DNA from: Manduca sexta
Lineage: Eukaryota; Arthropoda; Insecta; Lepidoptera; Sphingidae
Length of the DNA stretch: 64,000 nt
Reading direction: 5' to 3'
NCBI RefSeq assembly: GCF_014839805.1
Contig: NC_051138.1
Location: 7,748,983 to 7,812,982, forward strand
Shown here: positions 25,001 to 36,900 of the stretch, piece by piece
How positions within the stretch are numbered: the stretch's first letter is position 1
How the letters are laid out: each line of letters starts with the position of its first letter
Notes under the pieces: model-generated
The model's database searches: none
What the model was told of the DNA's origin: nothing
What the model saw: the letters and a program-made list of their open reading frames with translations, nothing else
Translations under genes and position numbers: made by a program

Positions 25001-26367
25001 AACAATGATGTATGACGGGATTGTTTCACTTAAAAGTTCTAAATAATATAACAAAAGTCCCCCGCTGCATCTGTCTGCCTTAACGTGTTAAACTCAAAAA
25101 CTACCTAACGTATTAAGATGAAATTTGGTATGGAGACAGTTTGAGACCCTGGGAAGAACATAGGCTCCCGGGAAACTACTATTTTTATAACGGAAAACTT
25201 TAGCCTGAATAACTTTATAACGCGGGCGGAGCCGCGAGCAAAAGCTAGTACATAATAAATGATGATATTTACGGTATAATCAGCCCTTAAATATATTATT
25301 AAAATATATCTACTGTCCTACAACTGAACACAGGGCTTCCATAAGACATATTAATAGAATTAAGCTACTTCATTCACCATTGTGGTAGCTGTCATTAGCC
25401 ATAAAACTTATTGAGTACTTACATGTTGAATTACTTTACAAGCCGAAAGCCGTATTAAGATAGTAGAAATCCGATAAAATATAATAAAGAACGATGAGTC
25501 ATTATGTAACGACCATTGTGCCAGCAAATTCGCCAGATTTTTTTTAACTACAGTGAAAACCGGTTATAGCGACACCGAAGGGATCACCGAATCTGGACGC
25601 TATATCCGATAGTCGTAATAAACGATACGATTTTTATATGCACTTATTTAAAGGGACTTTACTATTTAGTCGATATAACCGATGCGTCGTTATATACGGT
25701 TTCTACTGTATGTCATATTATGCCCTAATCGAGCTACTATCAATGCGGCAGTAAACGAAACACGCGACGAATACGCTGCGGCGCGGATTTATCTCGACTG
25801 ACGGACTAGAGGCCGTTAACCGCGCTCTTCAACGAAACACCCTGTTCAGATGCGTAAGACGCATGTTGACAGCTACACGTATTTCGCATGTCTAGCGTGC
25901 GGTAAGCGCTCGTCTCATGCTTGTCACCAGAATGTGGTCTTAAGCCTAAAGAAATCAGGGCCTAATGGGATCCGTCCCAATTTTCTTTCTTTAAAGATTG
26001 TGCAGTGCCTTTTATCCTGGAAAACTTTTTCCTTTCTTTCCCTTTCTTTTTTTGAAGAAGCAGCGAGCAAAAGCTATTAAATAAATAATTTGATTACTGA
26101 CACATTGTTACGATCATGGATGTTTAACTCTCTTAGCAGGTTCAAGCATGCTCAAGGGGTGCAAGATCGCACACGTCAGTAGTCCGATTCACTCTTCGTT
26201 TAGTTACTTACAATATCTAGGAGTGCATCTTCAGTTATGTTGTTGGAAATCCTGCTCCCTGGTGGCCCCGTCATAAATAACTCCTCCACGAAGTCAGCAT
26301 GAGGTGACCGTCGAGCATCGGCCAGCCCGATGTACACGCATATAACAAAAACCAATACCGACCGCAT
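18604..26367 (-). CDS. Acid lipase (lysosomal acid / gastric lipase family)
   Basis: Five coding exons, 5' to 3': 26212-26367, 20143-20347, 19505-19869, 19246-19404 and 18604-18990; all GT-AG, 423 aa. It starts with a signal peptide (MRSVLVFVICVYIGLADA), so the product is secreted or lysosomal. The acid-lipase N-terminal block follows (ISKYRYPVEVHKVVTEDGY, then RIPHG), then the oxyanion region VMHGLCASAADW. The alpha/beta-hydrolase nucleophile is Ser191 in GHSQG. Family alignment from memory puts the triad Asp in VDDDVF (Asp365) and the His in HLDFMWG (His396). GNARGTYYSR and FWNFSWEEIG are typical of the family. It should hydrolyse triacylglycerols or sterol esters. The first intron is 5.9 kb and full of transposons. 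The exact paralogue cannot be named. Confidence 0.93.
20461..20711. mobile_element. MITE with TGGCGTAA ends (hAT-like)
   Basis: A 251-bp element with perfect 12-bp inverted ends, CAGTGGCGTAAC and GTTACGCCACTG. It is flanked by ATCAAGTC (20453-20460) and ACCAAGTC (20712-20719), a 7-of-8 match as expected for an aged 8-bp hAT target duplication. It lies in lipase intron 1, 113 bp from exon 2. A related element is at 44464. Confidence 0.75.
21722..22004 (+). repeat. Dispersed repeat fragment ending in an AT microsatellite
   Basis: It begins AACTAGCTGACCCGACAGAC and ends GTGAAATCGGTCCAGCCGTT followed by GTGATGGCGTGACC, wording common to many moth interspersed repeats with a microsatellite tail. 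There is no coding capacity. Confidence 0.5.
22005..22062. repeat. (AT)n microsatellite
   Basis: About 58 bp of almost pure AT dinucleotides, directly before the left end of the mariner element. Confidence 0.95.
22066..23366 (+). mobile_element. Mariner-family transposon, DD37D (maT-like)
   Basis: A 1.3-kb element. Its left end reads TAGTCTGGCCATAAATACTG and its right end ATTTATGGCAAGACTA, which are imperfect inverted repeats of roughly 25 bp with TA at both junctions, as in Tc1/mariner insertions. It encloses one degenerate transposase gene. It is inserted beside an AT microsatellite in lipase intron 1. Confidence 0.85.
22206..23244 (+). pseudogene. Frameshifted DD37D mariner transposase
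   Basis: The N-terminal frame starts at the ATG at 22206 (MVWGDKENRIAV) and shows the helix-turn-helix region of mariner transposases. The catalytic part has Asp in FTDEKIF, Asp in QQDSAPGHKA and Asp in SPDLNPLDYDLW. The second and third Asp are separated by 37 residues, which places it in the DD37D (maT) group rather than classical DD34D mariner. The frame is broken twice by single-base losses, near 22370-22376 and near 23115-23119. The C-terminal tail continues in a third frame to a TAA at 23242-23244. It would normally cut and paste the element through the inverted repeats; this copy cannot make an intact protein. The decay is light, so the insertion is fairly young. Confidence 0.88.
23389..23620 (+). 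repeat. tRNA-derived SINE, diverged copy (CCTCGGTGG type)
   Basis: The head reads GCCTCGGTGGTGTAGTGGTA (A-box-like), and the B-box region is degenerate (GGGGATCCCGGATCGACC). The body, GCGATAGGCTCACCCTC then GACGAAAAGTGGATGCC, matches the same SINE seen in reverse at 59317. It starts 22 bp after the mariner. Confidence 0.7.
23888..25248 (+). mobile_element. Non-autonomous Helitron, copy 1 (8 internal repeats)
   Basis: It starts TCTATACTATTATATAAAGC after an A and ends with a GC hairpin (GCGGGCGGAGCCGCGAGC) plus CTAG before a T, as rolling-circle Helitrons do when inserting between A and T. After a (GTTT)n tract it carries eight tandem units of about 122 bp (23939-24921), then a unique 3' body. 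No Rep/helicase is encoded. It is in lipase intron 1. Confidence 0.92.
23939..24921 (+). repeat. 122-bp minisatellite inside Helitron copy 1
   Basis: Eight units, each running from GCTAATCTCAGGAACTACCG to AATAGGAGCGGRGCAGTAAT, with the AGGAGC word at 24045, 24167, 24290, 24412, 24535, 24658, 24781 and 24903 (spacing 122-123). Units 4 and 7 share the diagnostic GTGGACCGCTATAAGC. Unit 3 has a CTCAAAGTT variant that also occurs as the last unit of copy 2. Confidence 0.92.
25551..25708. mobile_element. pogo/Tigger-type MITE, copy 1
   Basis: A 158-bp element between TA dinucleotides. The left end is CAGTGAAAACCGGTTATAGC, and the right end in reverse complement is CAGTAGAAACCGTATATAAC. The interior reads GACACCGAAGGGATCACC and TCTGGACGCTATATCCGATA. 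It is in lipase intron 1. A related copy is at 54077-54197. Confidence 0.8.
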
Positions 26368-27110
26368 TTTAAAACAATCGGACTGAGTTTAGTCCAAAAG
26401 TAATTCTTTATATAAGTCCTTCAGACTTTGATTACGTAAAATAAATTAACAGATAAGAAGATACATATCAGTCCTTAAGTAGCTACAAAAAACAGATTTA
26501 TAATGACGGATGGTCATTGTATATCAAAGATATTGGACTTCAAATATAATTCATAATTTTTACACTCATATGTCTTCCACATATCAAAAGTACTGATTAG
26601 GTATTGAACAAAATAGTCATTCAGGAACGTGTAGATTATATTATTTTCTAACAAAACATTTAATTGTTTAATCACTTGACAATATGTCAACAGGTGTGTG
26701 CCTGCCAACAAATTCTTAGGTGAAATATGTGCGATAGTTATTGTCTTCAAAGGCAAATGAGTTAGTAGGCCACAGCCCACCTAATGGAAAAGCATCACCT
26801 TTTACGAACTTTATAATATTATTATGCATATTATGTACAGAAGATACACAAATCAACATCCCAGTATGTCTCAACTTCCTGGGGTGGCACAACTAGGCCA
26901 ACAACGCAATAAAAAGATTCGATAAATGGCGGGGTGTTTGGGATTTCAGTTATATCCATAACTATACAAAGCGCAACAGCAAGTTCTAACTTCACGTCGA
27001 TTTTATGTTAGAGGCTCTATTCTAAACAAGTGAAGTGATTTGTGCTGTAGGCATATGTTTATAGCATAGATGTATTACTTTGACTCAGCGTTTTAAAATA
27101 TTTTCACGAG
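26368..27110. other. Intergenic upstream of the lipase gene
   Basis: No feature supported. The lipase promoter must lie here because the gene reads leftward from 26367, but no core element stands out. Confidence 0.4.
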
Positions 27111-27149
27111 TTCTTAATTCTTAATAATAAAAAACTAAATATACGTGCA

Positions 27150-27496
27150 CGACAAAGTGACCCCTCTACACCTGATGGTAAGTAGAGTGGGTCCAAAAGA
27201 ATCTCGACTGACGTGAGATGATGACCTTCAGCAGTCGACACAATCATGCTGGCCTGTTGGAACTAATACAAAAAGACGTGTTTTTTTCTTTGTACTCTCG
27301 ATGGTTTTTGAACCTGTTTAAGATAATTGGTAGTTCAGAATCAAAAGAAAGGAAATTCCTCTGGTTTTGGCATTTTTTTTTTTTGGGGGAATTATGGAGT
27401 TTTTTGGGCGATGGCGTCCCGTAGAAAGCGCTATGGATCAGTACAATGAGCGGTAAAAGATTCTAACGCTGGCGAAGCCGCGAGCACCACCTAGTA
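27150..27496 (+). repeat. Dispersed repeat and Helitron-like 3' end
   Basis: The left part reads CACCTGATGGTAAGTAGAGT, GACTGACGTGAGATGATGAC and CATGCTGGCCTGTTGGAACT, a common moth repeat. The right part ends GGCGAAGCCGCGAGCACC then CTAGTA, which resembles a Helitron 3' hairpin plus CTAG. The two parts may be separate insertions. Confidence 0.5.
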
Positions 27497-27499
27497 TTA

Positions 27500-28776
27500 T
27501 AAAGCCGACATTCTCAGCCTCGGAAAGTTTATTTGTTTAAACAGTAATCTCTAGAGCTACTAGATCAATTATGAAAAGATTTGTTTAGGAAGTAACTTTT
27601 CATCGAGAACTACAAACTTCTTTTTAGTTTTTAGCTCATTTAACATTATATTAAAATGGATGTAGATATAGGTACTTTGCCATTGTTGTATACCGTCTCA
27701 TTATAACGTGTAAAAGCTTTTAATCGTATTTACTTATAAAGATTTACGCTGATACCACAATGATAAAGTTTGGCAACATTAGCGTAATTAAAATGCATAG
27801 TCTACATTAGTTGACAATTTTAAATGGTTTATTACATACAAATGAATCCTTTCACTCACGAGCTACTTAGAAAATCCTATTCTTTGAAGGAGGCTCAAGA
27901 CTCAAAAACAATACAGTGTTTTCCATTGATTCCTTTAATCAGCTATTCTACATAGGAGTTATTATTTTGCTAACATAATATAAATAAATAATATAATTTT
28001 CATTGAATGCATTGACTTTAAGGCTTTATTGAAGCGAATACCCAGAATACCCGCCTTTTATCTGTATAAAATGTCCCTGTTTATTTTGTCATTGCGTTAA
28101 TAAATGAAACTTTGTACTCGTCTCTACCTCTACTAATACTATATTAAAAATCATCCATGAATAACGAATATTTATAGTAAAAATTCCAGTTTTACTTTTC
28201 AGGGCTTACGATGATTTAATAGTTTAGTGCGAATATGGCGTATGCGTGACTATTTCTAACTGGAAGCGTGATGTTGCCGCTGTGACGAATTAGGGACACC
28301 TTATAGTACAGCCATTTACCTTTAGGGCGCGAAAACTAAGATTACTTTTCATTCGTATTTATTTTGTCCGATACTCATTATTTTTTATTTCACACCTGCG
28401 GTTTAAGTAACCTTGTAAAGTATTGTGTTATTTCCAAGTTGACAAGTATGTGGTTTCATTTAGTAACGCGATGTCAAAATGACCCTGTATATTGGATTAC
28501 TTAAAAAAATGCACTCTTACATTTAAATTACTGCTAGTATTTATTATGAATTCGTCTTTTCGTCAAGCAAATAATAATTATGCACAGATAATAAATTTGG
28601 CTGGTAAGAGACGGAAGACTCCAAAAGGCTGGTATTAAGAGTGCCTTTATCCATCCATAAAAAAACACGCGCGCAGTACTTAACGGCAACGTGAAGTCGC
28701 TCCTCTTTTACTTTAGCGTCGTTTGTGTTGTGGCAAGTCTTATGGGCTTGCGAAGCATCGCGGCTTTTCCGCCCGG
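27500..28776. other. Intergenic between lipase and TMEM177
   Basis: AT-rich sequence with no supported gene or repeat. Confidence 0.35.
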
Positions 28777-28782
28777 TTTATT
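28777..28782 (-). terminator. Candidate polyadenylation signal of TMEM177
   Basis: AATAAA on the minus strand, 57 nt past the stop codon. Confidence 0.45.
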
Positions 28783-28838
28783 TAGAAACGCCTTAGAGTC
28801 GGGTTAGCAAATTTTGTCATACCTTTCCATTTTAAATT

Positions 28839-31585
28839 TCAGATTTCCTGTTCCGTTATAGCATCGTCTGAAGACTCTTCTTGGGTAATTTCTTTCAATC
28901 TCTCTTCGAAATATTGTTTTCTGTGCACGAGCGCTACTCGTGGTTGTCGGAGGCCAAAATTCTCGTTACCATGCACACTGTACTTCTTTTGCCCTTCATT
29001 TCCCATCAAAACCCTCAGTGCTTGATTTCTTTGTAGTAATTTATCGTAAAATATTACCCCGCTTTCAATATAATCTCGCCCTAATTCGCAAAGTTTCTTA
29101 TCAGTTTCTGTTTCATAATGTACTTCTGTCATATCCTTCATAAGAAAATATAAACCTGTACTAAACATACCGATTAACGAGTACAACATTCCCCTCGTTG
29201 CTACAGGGGCTCTATACAAATTAAGCCTTCTATTTAAATACGTTGCGAGATTATAGGCGAGGAATATACACGCGAACGGATAAGTCGATTCGTATATTAC
29301 TTTATTATTAAGTGCCATTAATATTTCTCTACATATCGCAAACTGCTGCACTTTTTCAGGCAATACTAGAGATTCTGCGAGCTTCTGGCCGACTTCGGAA
29401 GTCCAGTCAACTGATCTTTGGTTTACCTGAAAAAACAAATGATCAAGTTTGATTTCAAACACATTTACTTAAATGCTTATCGATGCATATAAATTGTAGA
29501 TTGGCTGCATCTGTACATTGTTCTTGAAAAAAATTAATACCTAGAAGCTGCCAGTCGATTACCGCACTGAGGTCCAGGATTCGAATCCCGGGTCGAGCCA
29601 AAATAACGGTGACTAGGGTTTTTCTGTCTTAAACAATTACTCAGTTGCAGCTCGGAGTCTGGAAGTTGACGGTGTTATACCCCCGTGCCTCGGAAAGTAC
29701 GTAAAGCCGTTGGTCTTGCGCCTGATCTCTCCCCGTACTTGGCTAATCTCCATTCAAATGGACCGCCCTGGCCAAAATTCAGTTAGGAAGGACTCAATTT
29801 GTTCCCTACAGATTGATTGCAACAAGACTAGACGACCAATCAAAAACTATACCACAGCAATTTTGTAAAATGCGTAATTACGCAAAATAGTTATGTTGCA
29901 CCAATTGGAATTGCAAGTAATTTTGGTCAGAAGAATAATGATCTATATAAAAAATAACTTGCCTGTATATTATCTTTCTTCACATCTTCTTCTGTTTTGT
30001 ATGAGAAATTCACTGGAATACCCACTAGCATGCCAAATTTAGAACTGGAGCAACCTGCAAATTCAAAAATATTATAAATTATTATATTATGTATACAAAA
30101 ATAAGTAATGCTTGTCAAGCATTGGTTCTTCTGGGGTTTTTTTCCATGACATTGGTGTAAAATATTTTGAATAAGGAATAAATTTTATCTTACACTCATA
30201 AAAAAGATATAAACTACCTTAAAAAATAATTTAAATTATTATTATTATTTGTTCATCATTCATACTTAGAAATTTTTCTAGTAAAACAACTAAACAGAAA
30301 AGCAAGGAAATAATCTTTGGTGACATGTTCACATTCATATGCTCATGATTTTGCAAAAAAAATAATAATCTTATCTTTTTTTTTATTATCTTACAAAATT
30401 GTAATGATCTTTTGAAAGAGTTCCAGGCTGCATTTTCTACTTATTCAAAGCCTAAATTTTTTTTTCCTACAGATCTTGCAGAAGATTGGTTGCTTCTGAC
30501 AGTTGGTGTGGGAATTGGTAAATCCTCTGAATACAGGACCAGCTTAGACACTGATGAAGTATCTGCATATTTTATAGTATCTTCATTTTTTGAGATAAAA
30601 CCATAAGTTATTGTTAAACAAAGTTTAAATTTCAATTGCAAATTTCAGTACCTAATCTATTTTTATCTGAATACCAGAAGCTGAGGACCAATCTACAGTT
30701 ATTGAAAATCACATGAGTAGCCCAAATTTTTATGTTGATTTGACACCAGAAATCCAAAATAATACTAATAGGCTTGTTAAAATGGTCAACAAAATCAGTT
30801 TGAATGTAGTACACAACACACTCTAGATGACATTTTTATATGAAGAGTAATTTATAATATAGAATGATACATATTTAATTGCCTTGAAATAAAAAATATC
30901 TCAAAGTTGTGATGTGTAATGAAAAATTAAAAATATATGTATTTAACTATCATCTATGTCCTCCTCCTCCTGGCATCGATTCCCCAATGCTGGAGGTCGT
31001 GAGTCATCAGGAATACAGTTCTTCGCGCAGGATGTTTTGCGATAATTTACATCTATGTAAATATGTTAAATTACATGGACATTTTTTTAAATTATTATAA
31101 GTACTAGTGTAATTGTTATAAAATGACAAAAATAAGTAGCTCATCCACATACCAGCATGAAATAAATCGTAGCCATATACACTGAAGGGTGAGATCAGTT
31201 TTCTATGAACATTTGATATATTAAGAACATCCAAACATTTCTGATGAAGTTGATTAATTTTCTCTGGTAATTCTACCGGCTTTCCATTACTGAAACAATA
31301 TTAAGATAATTTAAAGGATCTATATATTTCTTCCTCAAGTATTTAATTAAGTAATAAATTTAGTAAAATAAAAATATGATGTAAGTATTTATAAAAAACT
31401 ATACTATGCATACTATTTATTACGTGCCTGTAATATTGTACGAAATCTTTGTATTTCGATATAAGTAAAGTATTTGGAACAAATCTTGCTGCCATAAGAC
31501 CAATTCCTGAGCCGGTGAGTACAAAAAATGAAAACTTGCGACCGCGCTCAGTTAAAAACCAGGACGTTGCTTTTTTAGTCGCCAT
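28839..31585 (-). CDS. TMEM177: TMEM177 homologue (mitochondrial inner-membrane protein)
   Basis: Four coding exons, 5' to 3': 31428-31585, 31153-31289, 29963-30054 and 28839-29426; 324 aa against 311 in human. Blocks shared with human TMEM177, compared from memory, are VQYYSNGKPVELP, GMLVGIP, SVDW, QQFAICREI, SGVIFYDKLLQRNQALRVLMG and GQKKYS. There is an N-terminal hydrophobic segment (about 17-34) and two more in the last exon (near FACIFLAYNLATYL and MLYSLIGMFSTGLYFLM). In human cells the protein supports COX20 and COX2 assembly in cytochrome c oxidase. Introns 1 and 3 use GC donors (CAG|GCACGT and CAG|GCAAGT); only these keep the frame and the alignment. The start was chosen because ATG GCG ACT leads directly into the hydrophobic N-terminus; a GTG just before it is not needed. 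Confidence 0.9.
29545..29810 (+). repeat. tRNA-derived SINE, diverged copy
   Basis: The B-box region is clear (GGATTCGAATCCCGGGTCGA). The body, AATAACGGTGACTAGGGTTT, CTCGGAGTCTGGAAGTTGAC and GGTCTTGCGCCTGATCTCTC, is a SINE variant in TMEM177 intron 3. The tRNA-like head is a repeat promoter, not a working tRNA gene. Confidence 0.7.
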
Positions 31586-32146
31586 CACGTAAATAAAATT
31601 TTAAAGGATACTATGTTTCATAGTATATTACTTGGTAAAATGTAATATAATCACGGTTTCATTCCAAAGCTTATTCAATCTGCATTCGATTATATTTAAG
31701 GTTACAATAGATAAATAAGCCTTTGGTTAAGCAATAGTCACATAGTGACAGTGACAACTGACAAGTCTCCAACAGAGTTACTAACTTTTTTGTGCCGATC
31801 CCAAACCCGGAGTAAATAACTATTCCAACATAGTATCGTCAACACTGGAACAACAACTACAAGTGACTTCTAGTACAATTCCTAGTTACTAGGAATGAGG
31901 AATTTAAATAAAAAAGAAAATGTTACCAGTCAAAGCCAAATAAACTATATAGATTATCAACTTTGCCCTAGAAATAGCATTTTATAAATAAAATAACTAG
32001 CAACTACACCCGTTGGTGGCTATTTACTTTGTCTGTACTAAAAATAATTATTGGATATACGTTAGTAGATTACTATCTTTGTTTTGTAATTTGACAATCT
32101 TAGAGATATTTTTAATTTAGCGTTAATGGTAAATATTTTTGGAAGT
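31586..32146. other. TMEM177 5' flank
   Basis: Intergenic sequence of the divergent TMEM177/NCAPD3 pair. No core promoter motif could be chosen. Confidence 0.35.
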
Positions 32147-32312
32147 TGGATTTATCCTGAATTCGACACCGAGCTACGACTGAGAAATATTTAAGATGGA
32201 ACAACCCAGTAACAATTATTTTGATCCGACCCGGGATTCGAACCCAGGACCTCAGTGTGGTAGTCGTACTTGTACCGTGTACAATTACAACTACGCCACC
32301 GAGGCAGACAAG
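32147..32312 (-). repeat. tRNA-derived SINE head, reverse orientation
   Basis: Read on the minus strand it starts CTGCCTCGGTGGCGTAGTTG and has the B box CCTGGGTTCGAATCCCGG. The 3' part is truncated. It lies in the TMEM177-NCAPD3 intergenic space. Confidence 0.8.
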
Positions 32313-33958
32313 AGTAATACTATGGATACACACCATAGATACTATAGCAAAAACCATTCGTTTTTACCAAACCCTATCGACATAGCAATACTAACAAAAA
32401 ATTACTGGCTATCCGTATTAAAAAACCATCAATACTATCAATAATATCGACAGTATTGACATGTAACAATAATATAGCTAAACTATCGGTATCATTGCTT
32501 TCGTATTGATTGGTAATCGATTATTTATCGATAGCAGACTATCTATATCAACACTAGTGAACTATCAAACGTCATGTGAGTGTATATCAAAGAGAATTCT
32601 AATATATACATGGAAACAGAGAACCTACTCATTGAGTTTTTGTGCCAATTGACATATGTCAAACCTAAGCTATTTCATTATTGCGAGGTAGAGGGCGTTT
32701 ACGAACTTTGTTGCGTTTTACGATTCAGGTTTATTATGTTTTATTATACAATATTTTTGATCTCTTATTTACAGTGTACCTTTATCATTAACAATACATA
32801 TAATTGTGATAGTAATAAGATCGTTAATTAGAAAAACATAACATTGAAAATATTTTTTTTATTTACTTTTTTTTATTATACAATAATTTTATTATTCAAC
32901 AATTTACTTATAAACTGGAAATACTTGTTTATTATCAATCAATATATAAATGTGTCAAAAGTCAATTCTTTTTTTATGTATAAAAATACGTACTGAGACA
33001 AAAATTAACATTGATATTTATAATATGCTAAAACATTCTCAAATATCAATCTATATTATTAATAACAACTTAATGTCACTTTACTTTATTTATTGTAATC
33101 GCACTTATCGCATATAAAGCGTAATTAGAAATTGAAAATTTGCAACCGGACTTCAAATCAAACTTCAAATTACGGAAACGAGACAATGCTGCCACTTAAT
33201 ATAATAAATATTTTAACACGCTTGTAACAAAATAAATATTTCATATATTGAAAACTAGAATAAAGTTTAAAGAGTATGCGTTGATTTGTTAATAATTCCA
33301 ATAAATTGGATAAAAAATAAATTAAGCTTCAGTTTACATGTTACGACTGAAGTTTATCTCTAATATTCTTCCATTAAGATAATCATCAGATATTGTGATA
33401 ACTCATTTGACATTACGTCAGTAAATTTTTTATCGTATTTCTTTCGGATATTTTGGGTCGTCCATAAATTTCTAGAATTATTCCAAATAACCTCTGATAT
33501 TTGTTTTCATATATATAAATATCCATTTTAATTAATTATCGTGCATAATTCTTTTATAAATATGGATAAAGGTAAGATGAGTTTTTTTTAAAACTTGTTT
33601 CCACTGACATCTACTTCACAAGTATTAAAATAAAAAACTGATATTCAGCCATAAACAACTATAGAGTGACATACTCCTGATATGTTATAAATAATGCTAA
33701 CAGCCAAACAAAATAAATTAGATTGAATTGAAAATATTGCTACAATATAACGAGTAACAATAATTACAAATTATGGAATAATAAATTAAAACAGTAAACT
33801 GAGTGATTTTTTTATATGTATTTGTTTTCTAGTATTAACGGAGGTTATATTATAAACAATTTTATTATTGTTTTCGTATGGTGTAAACAATATGACTAGC
33901 AATAGTATTCGAATAAAAATATAATTGTTTTAAGTATATAACGCTGCAAGATTATACA
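32313..33958. other. NCAPD3 5' flank
   Basis: AT-rich intergenic DNA. A cluster of ATCGATA-like words lies at 32380-32540 (including TTATCGATAG at about 32526). No exon upstream of the NCAPD3 start codon could be proved. Confidence 0.4.
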
Positions 33959-36900
33959 ATGGAGGACGTAGTAAGTGTGATAAGTAATTTACACTTACAT
34001 CAGCTGGATAATGGCTGGGTGCAGGCAATCTTTTATTCAGAGTTTTTGGAATTTGGAGAATTTCCAACGGAATATGACAGTATATTGGAGTCACTGGACC
34101 TGCCGTTGGCATTCCAAAATATAATGAAAAGTATTGATGAGTGGCAGAGCATAGAATCCCTTTCAAGTGAAGAAAAATCATGGTCTACACTTATACATGA
34201 AGTAGGGCATGAAAAACTACTGGCATTTTTAGCCTATTACATTGACTATGGTATTAAAAATGTTGTTGTAAAGGAACATAGAACAAATGCTTTGCTTGCA
34301 TCTCGTGTGTACTACAAGTTACTCTCCATTCCTGGATATAAGGCATACAATGTGTATCACTCCCAGTTGTTTGCACATTCCTTGGCGTGTCTTGGATTTC
34401 CTAAGGCCATGTGTGACAGTGAGGATAGTTATTTCAACACTAAGGAATTGACTCGTGAAGTGAATTCAGTTATTAAAGGACTGAGAAGTTTTGTCCTTGA
34501 CTTACGATGTATTTTGGAGTCTTTACATCTAAATCCAAGTGATATGAATTTTGAGGACATTTTGAGTAACTTGGTTGATGTCACTGGAGGAGCTATTGTT
34601 AATAAATTGAATGTTGGTAAGTTGAAAATATTTCAAATGTACATAAATACACTACTGAAAAGTGAAACTTTCATTATTATTTTAATGCCTTAAATTTAAT
34701 ATCTACAGACCTAGTGCAATATAGACTTTTACAAAGCCTACATGATAGTTTATTACTGCAGGAAGTGTAAACCAGTTTCACCTGATAGCATTCCTTACAA
34801 ATAATATAAGAATAATTATTTAATAATATTATTAACCAACTTCAAAAAAGGAGGAGGTTCTCAATTAGGCTGTATCTTTTTTTATGTTTGTTACCTCAGA
34901 ACTTTTGACTGGTTGAACTGATTTTGACGATTCTTTTTTTATTTGAAAGCTGGTGCTTCCCATGTGGTCCTATATAAATTGAATTGTTGTTGGACCTTTG
35001 ACTTCAAAGATACATCAAAAACTCTTAAAATAATGTTGTCAACTATGATGTCAACATATACTGATTATTACTAACACAAAAAAGCAAAAATAAAAACTTT
35101 TTACCAAAAAATTATACCTTCAAAAAACACTGAAAACCTATATAAATAATAATATCAGCCCTGTATTATATACTTGCCCACTGCTGAGCACGGGCCTCCT
35201 CTAATACAGAGAGGGATTAGGCCTTAGTCCACCACGCTGGCCTAGTGCGGATTGGTAGACTTCACACACCTTCGAAATTCCTGTAGAGAACTTCTCAGAT
35301 GTGCAGGTTTCCTCATGATGTTTTCCTTCACCGTTAAAGCAAACGATAAATTCACAATGAATACACACATGATTTTAAAAAAGTCAGAGGTGTGTGCCCT
35401 TGGGTTTTGAACCTGCCGACATTCGTTTTCGCAGTCCGTTCCACACCCAACTAGGCTATCGCCGCTTCTTACTGAAATTAAAACCTATATAATTTTTTAC
35501 AGATAAAATCGAACTGGGAAACATATCTAGAGTTATTTATGAGATGATAGATGTTTTGATGTGCAACTCTAATGATGAACCAAATCCAGAAGCTCTGCAG
35601 CTGCTTTTCAAATGTTTACTCCCTAAACTAATTGCAGCATCTTCAGATAATAGAAGCTCAAATGTAAGGCCATATTTATTTATAATATACTATGTTTTCA
35701 ATGTGGCTTCATCCAGGTGAACAACTTCTGTCAGAATAAAGTACATTGCCGGGATTAAAATAAACCTATATATGTTAATGAGGGAAGTGGTCTATGTGCA
35801 AACTTTCATCAAAAGCTATTCTGCAATATCATTTTCATTTCCAAACTGAAACCTCTCCATAAACCTATATAAAACCTTAAAAATTATATAACAATATCTC
35901 CCCCAACTGTCTGCAGACAAAAAACTCGAAAATGATTAAACTAGTTATTCAAGAGGAAGGTTTATGTGTATAGTTATTACTATGTACAATAGAAAAAAAA
36001 TTTAGACATAAATAAGCTCTACTATCTGTGTGAAGCTATCATCATCATCATCAGTTTATAATAAAGTTATTGGAATAAATGTGCCTTTAATTTTATTTTT
36101 GATCCTTACATTGGTGTAACTTATAATTGTATCATGAATTGATTGAGTTAAATTTCATGTATAACGAAAAGTTAAGTATTGATGAAAGCAAACACAACCT
36201 GGACTTCCTTTATGTCGTTTTTTAATCAACTATCTATAACAATAAAATATGTTAATGTTTCAGAATATAGTGCGAGCATCCTATGTGACCTATTCAGGAT
36301 TGTTACTGACTAAATATGGGAAGGCAGCGCTGTCGGGTTATATTGTCCTTCTAGAACACCTATGCTTCACATTGGAGGGATTGGTAGGTTCAAAGGACAA
36401 CACTGTTGTAACTAACATTTTTATGAATGTATGTTAAGTTTTAATTTATTCGCAGGAGCGCGCCGAAGTACGAACGGCGAGGGTGTCTTTGGTGGTTGGG
36501 CTAATGAGTTTGCTACCACGCAAGTCTTATCGCAATATGGTCAATTGGTTGCTTAAGTTGTCGACAACCGCGAAAGTTTCACATCGTCATATTGCAATGG
36601 TATGTCACAGTACTGAACATTATTGTACACTTTTAAATATCTCTCTACCAACTAGTAAACTATAATAATCTATAATACTTAATTAAATCAAATAATTAAT
36701 AAGTAAATATATTGTCTATTGTACATAATATGTTGGTTATTACAGGAAATGTTGTCAAATCTGTTGAGTAATGAGGCTGAGGCGTCAAAAAAGGATGAAA
36801 ATAATCGAAGCCAAGATAGTTCGTCACCTTCTCCTAATGGTAAATTATGTTTCTATTAATAAAATTATTAATGGAAGGAAATTGTAATTTTTTTTGTTTA

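Noticed and set aside
31422..31427. GT donor (CAC|GTAATA) for TMEM177 exon 1
   Set aside because: It forces either an immediate stop codon after the next acceptor or a cryptic acceptor inside the exon, and breaks the gap-free family alignment.
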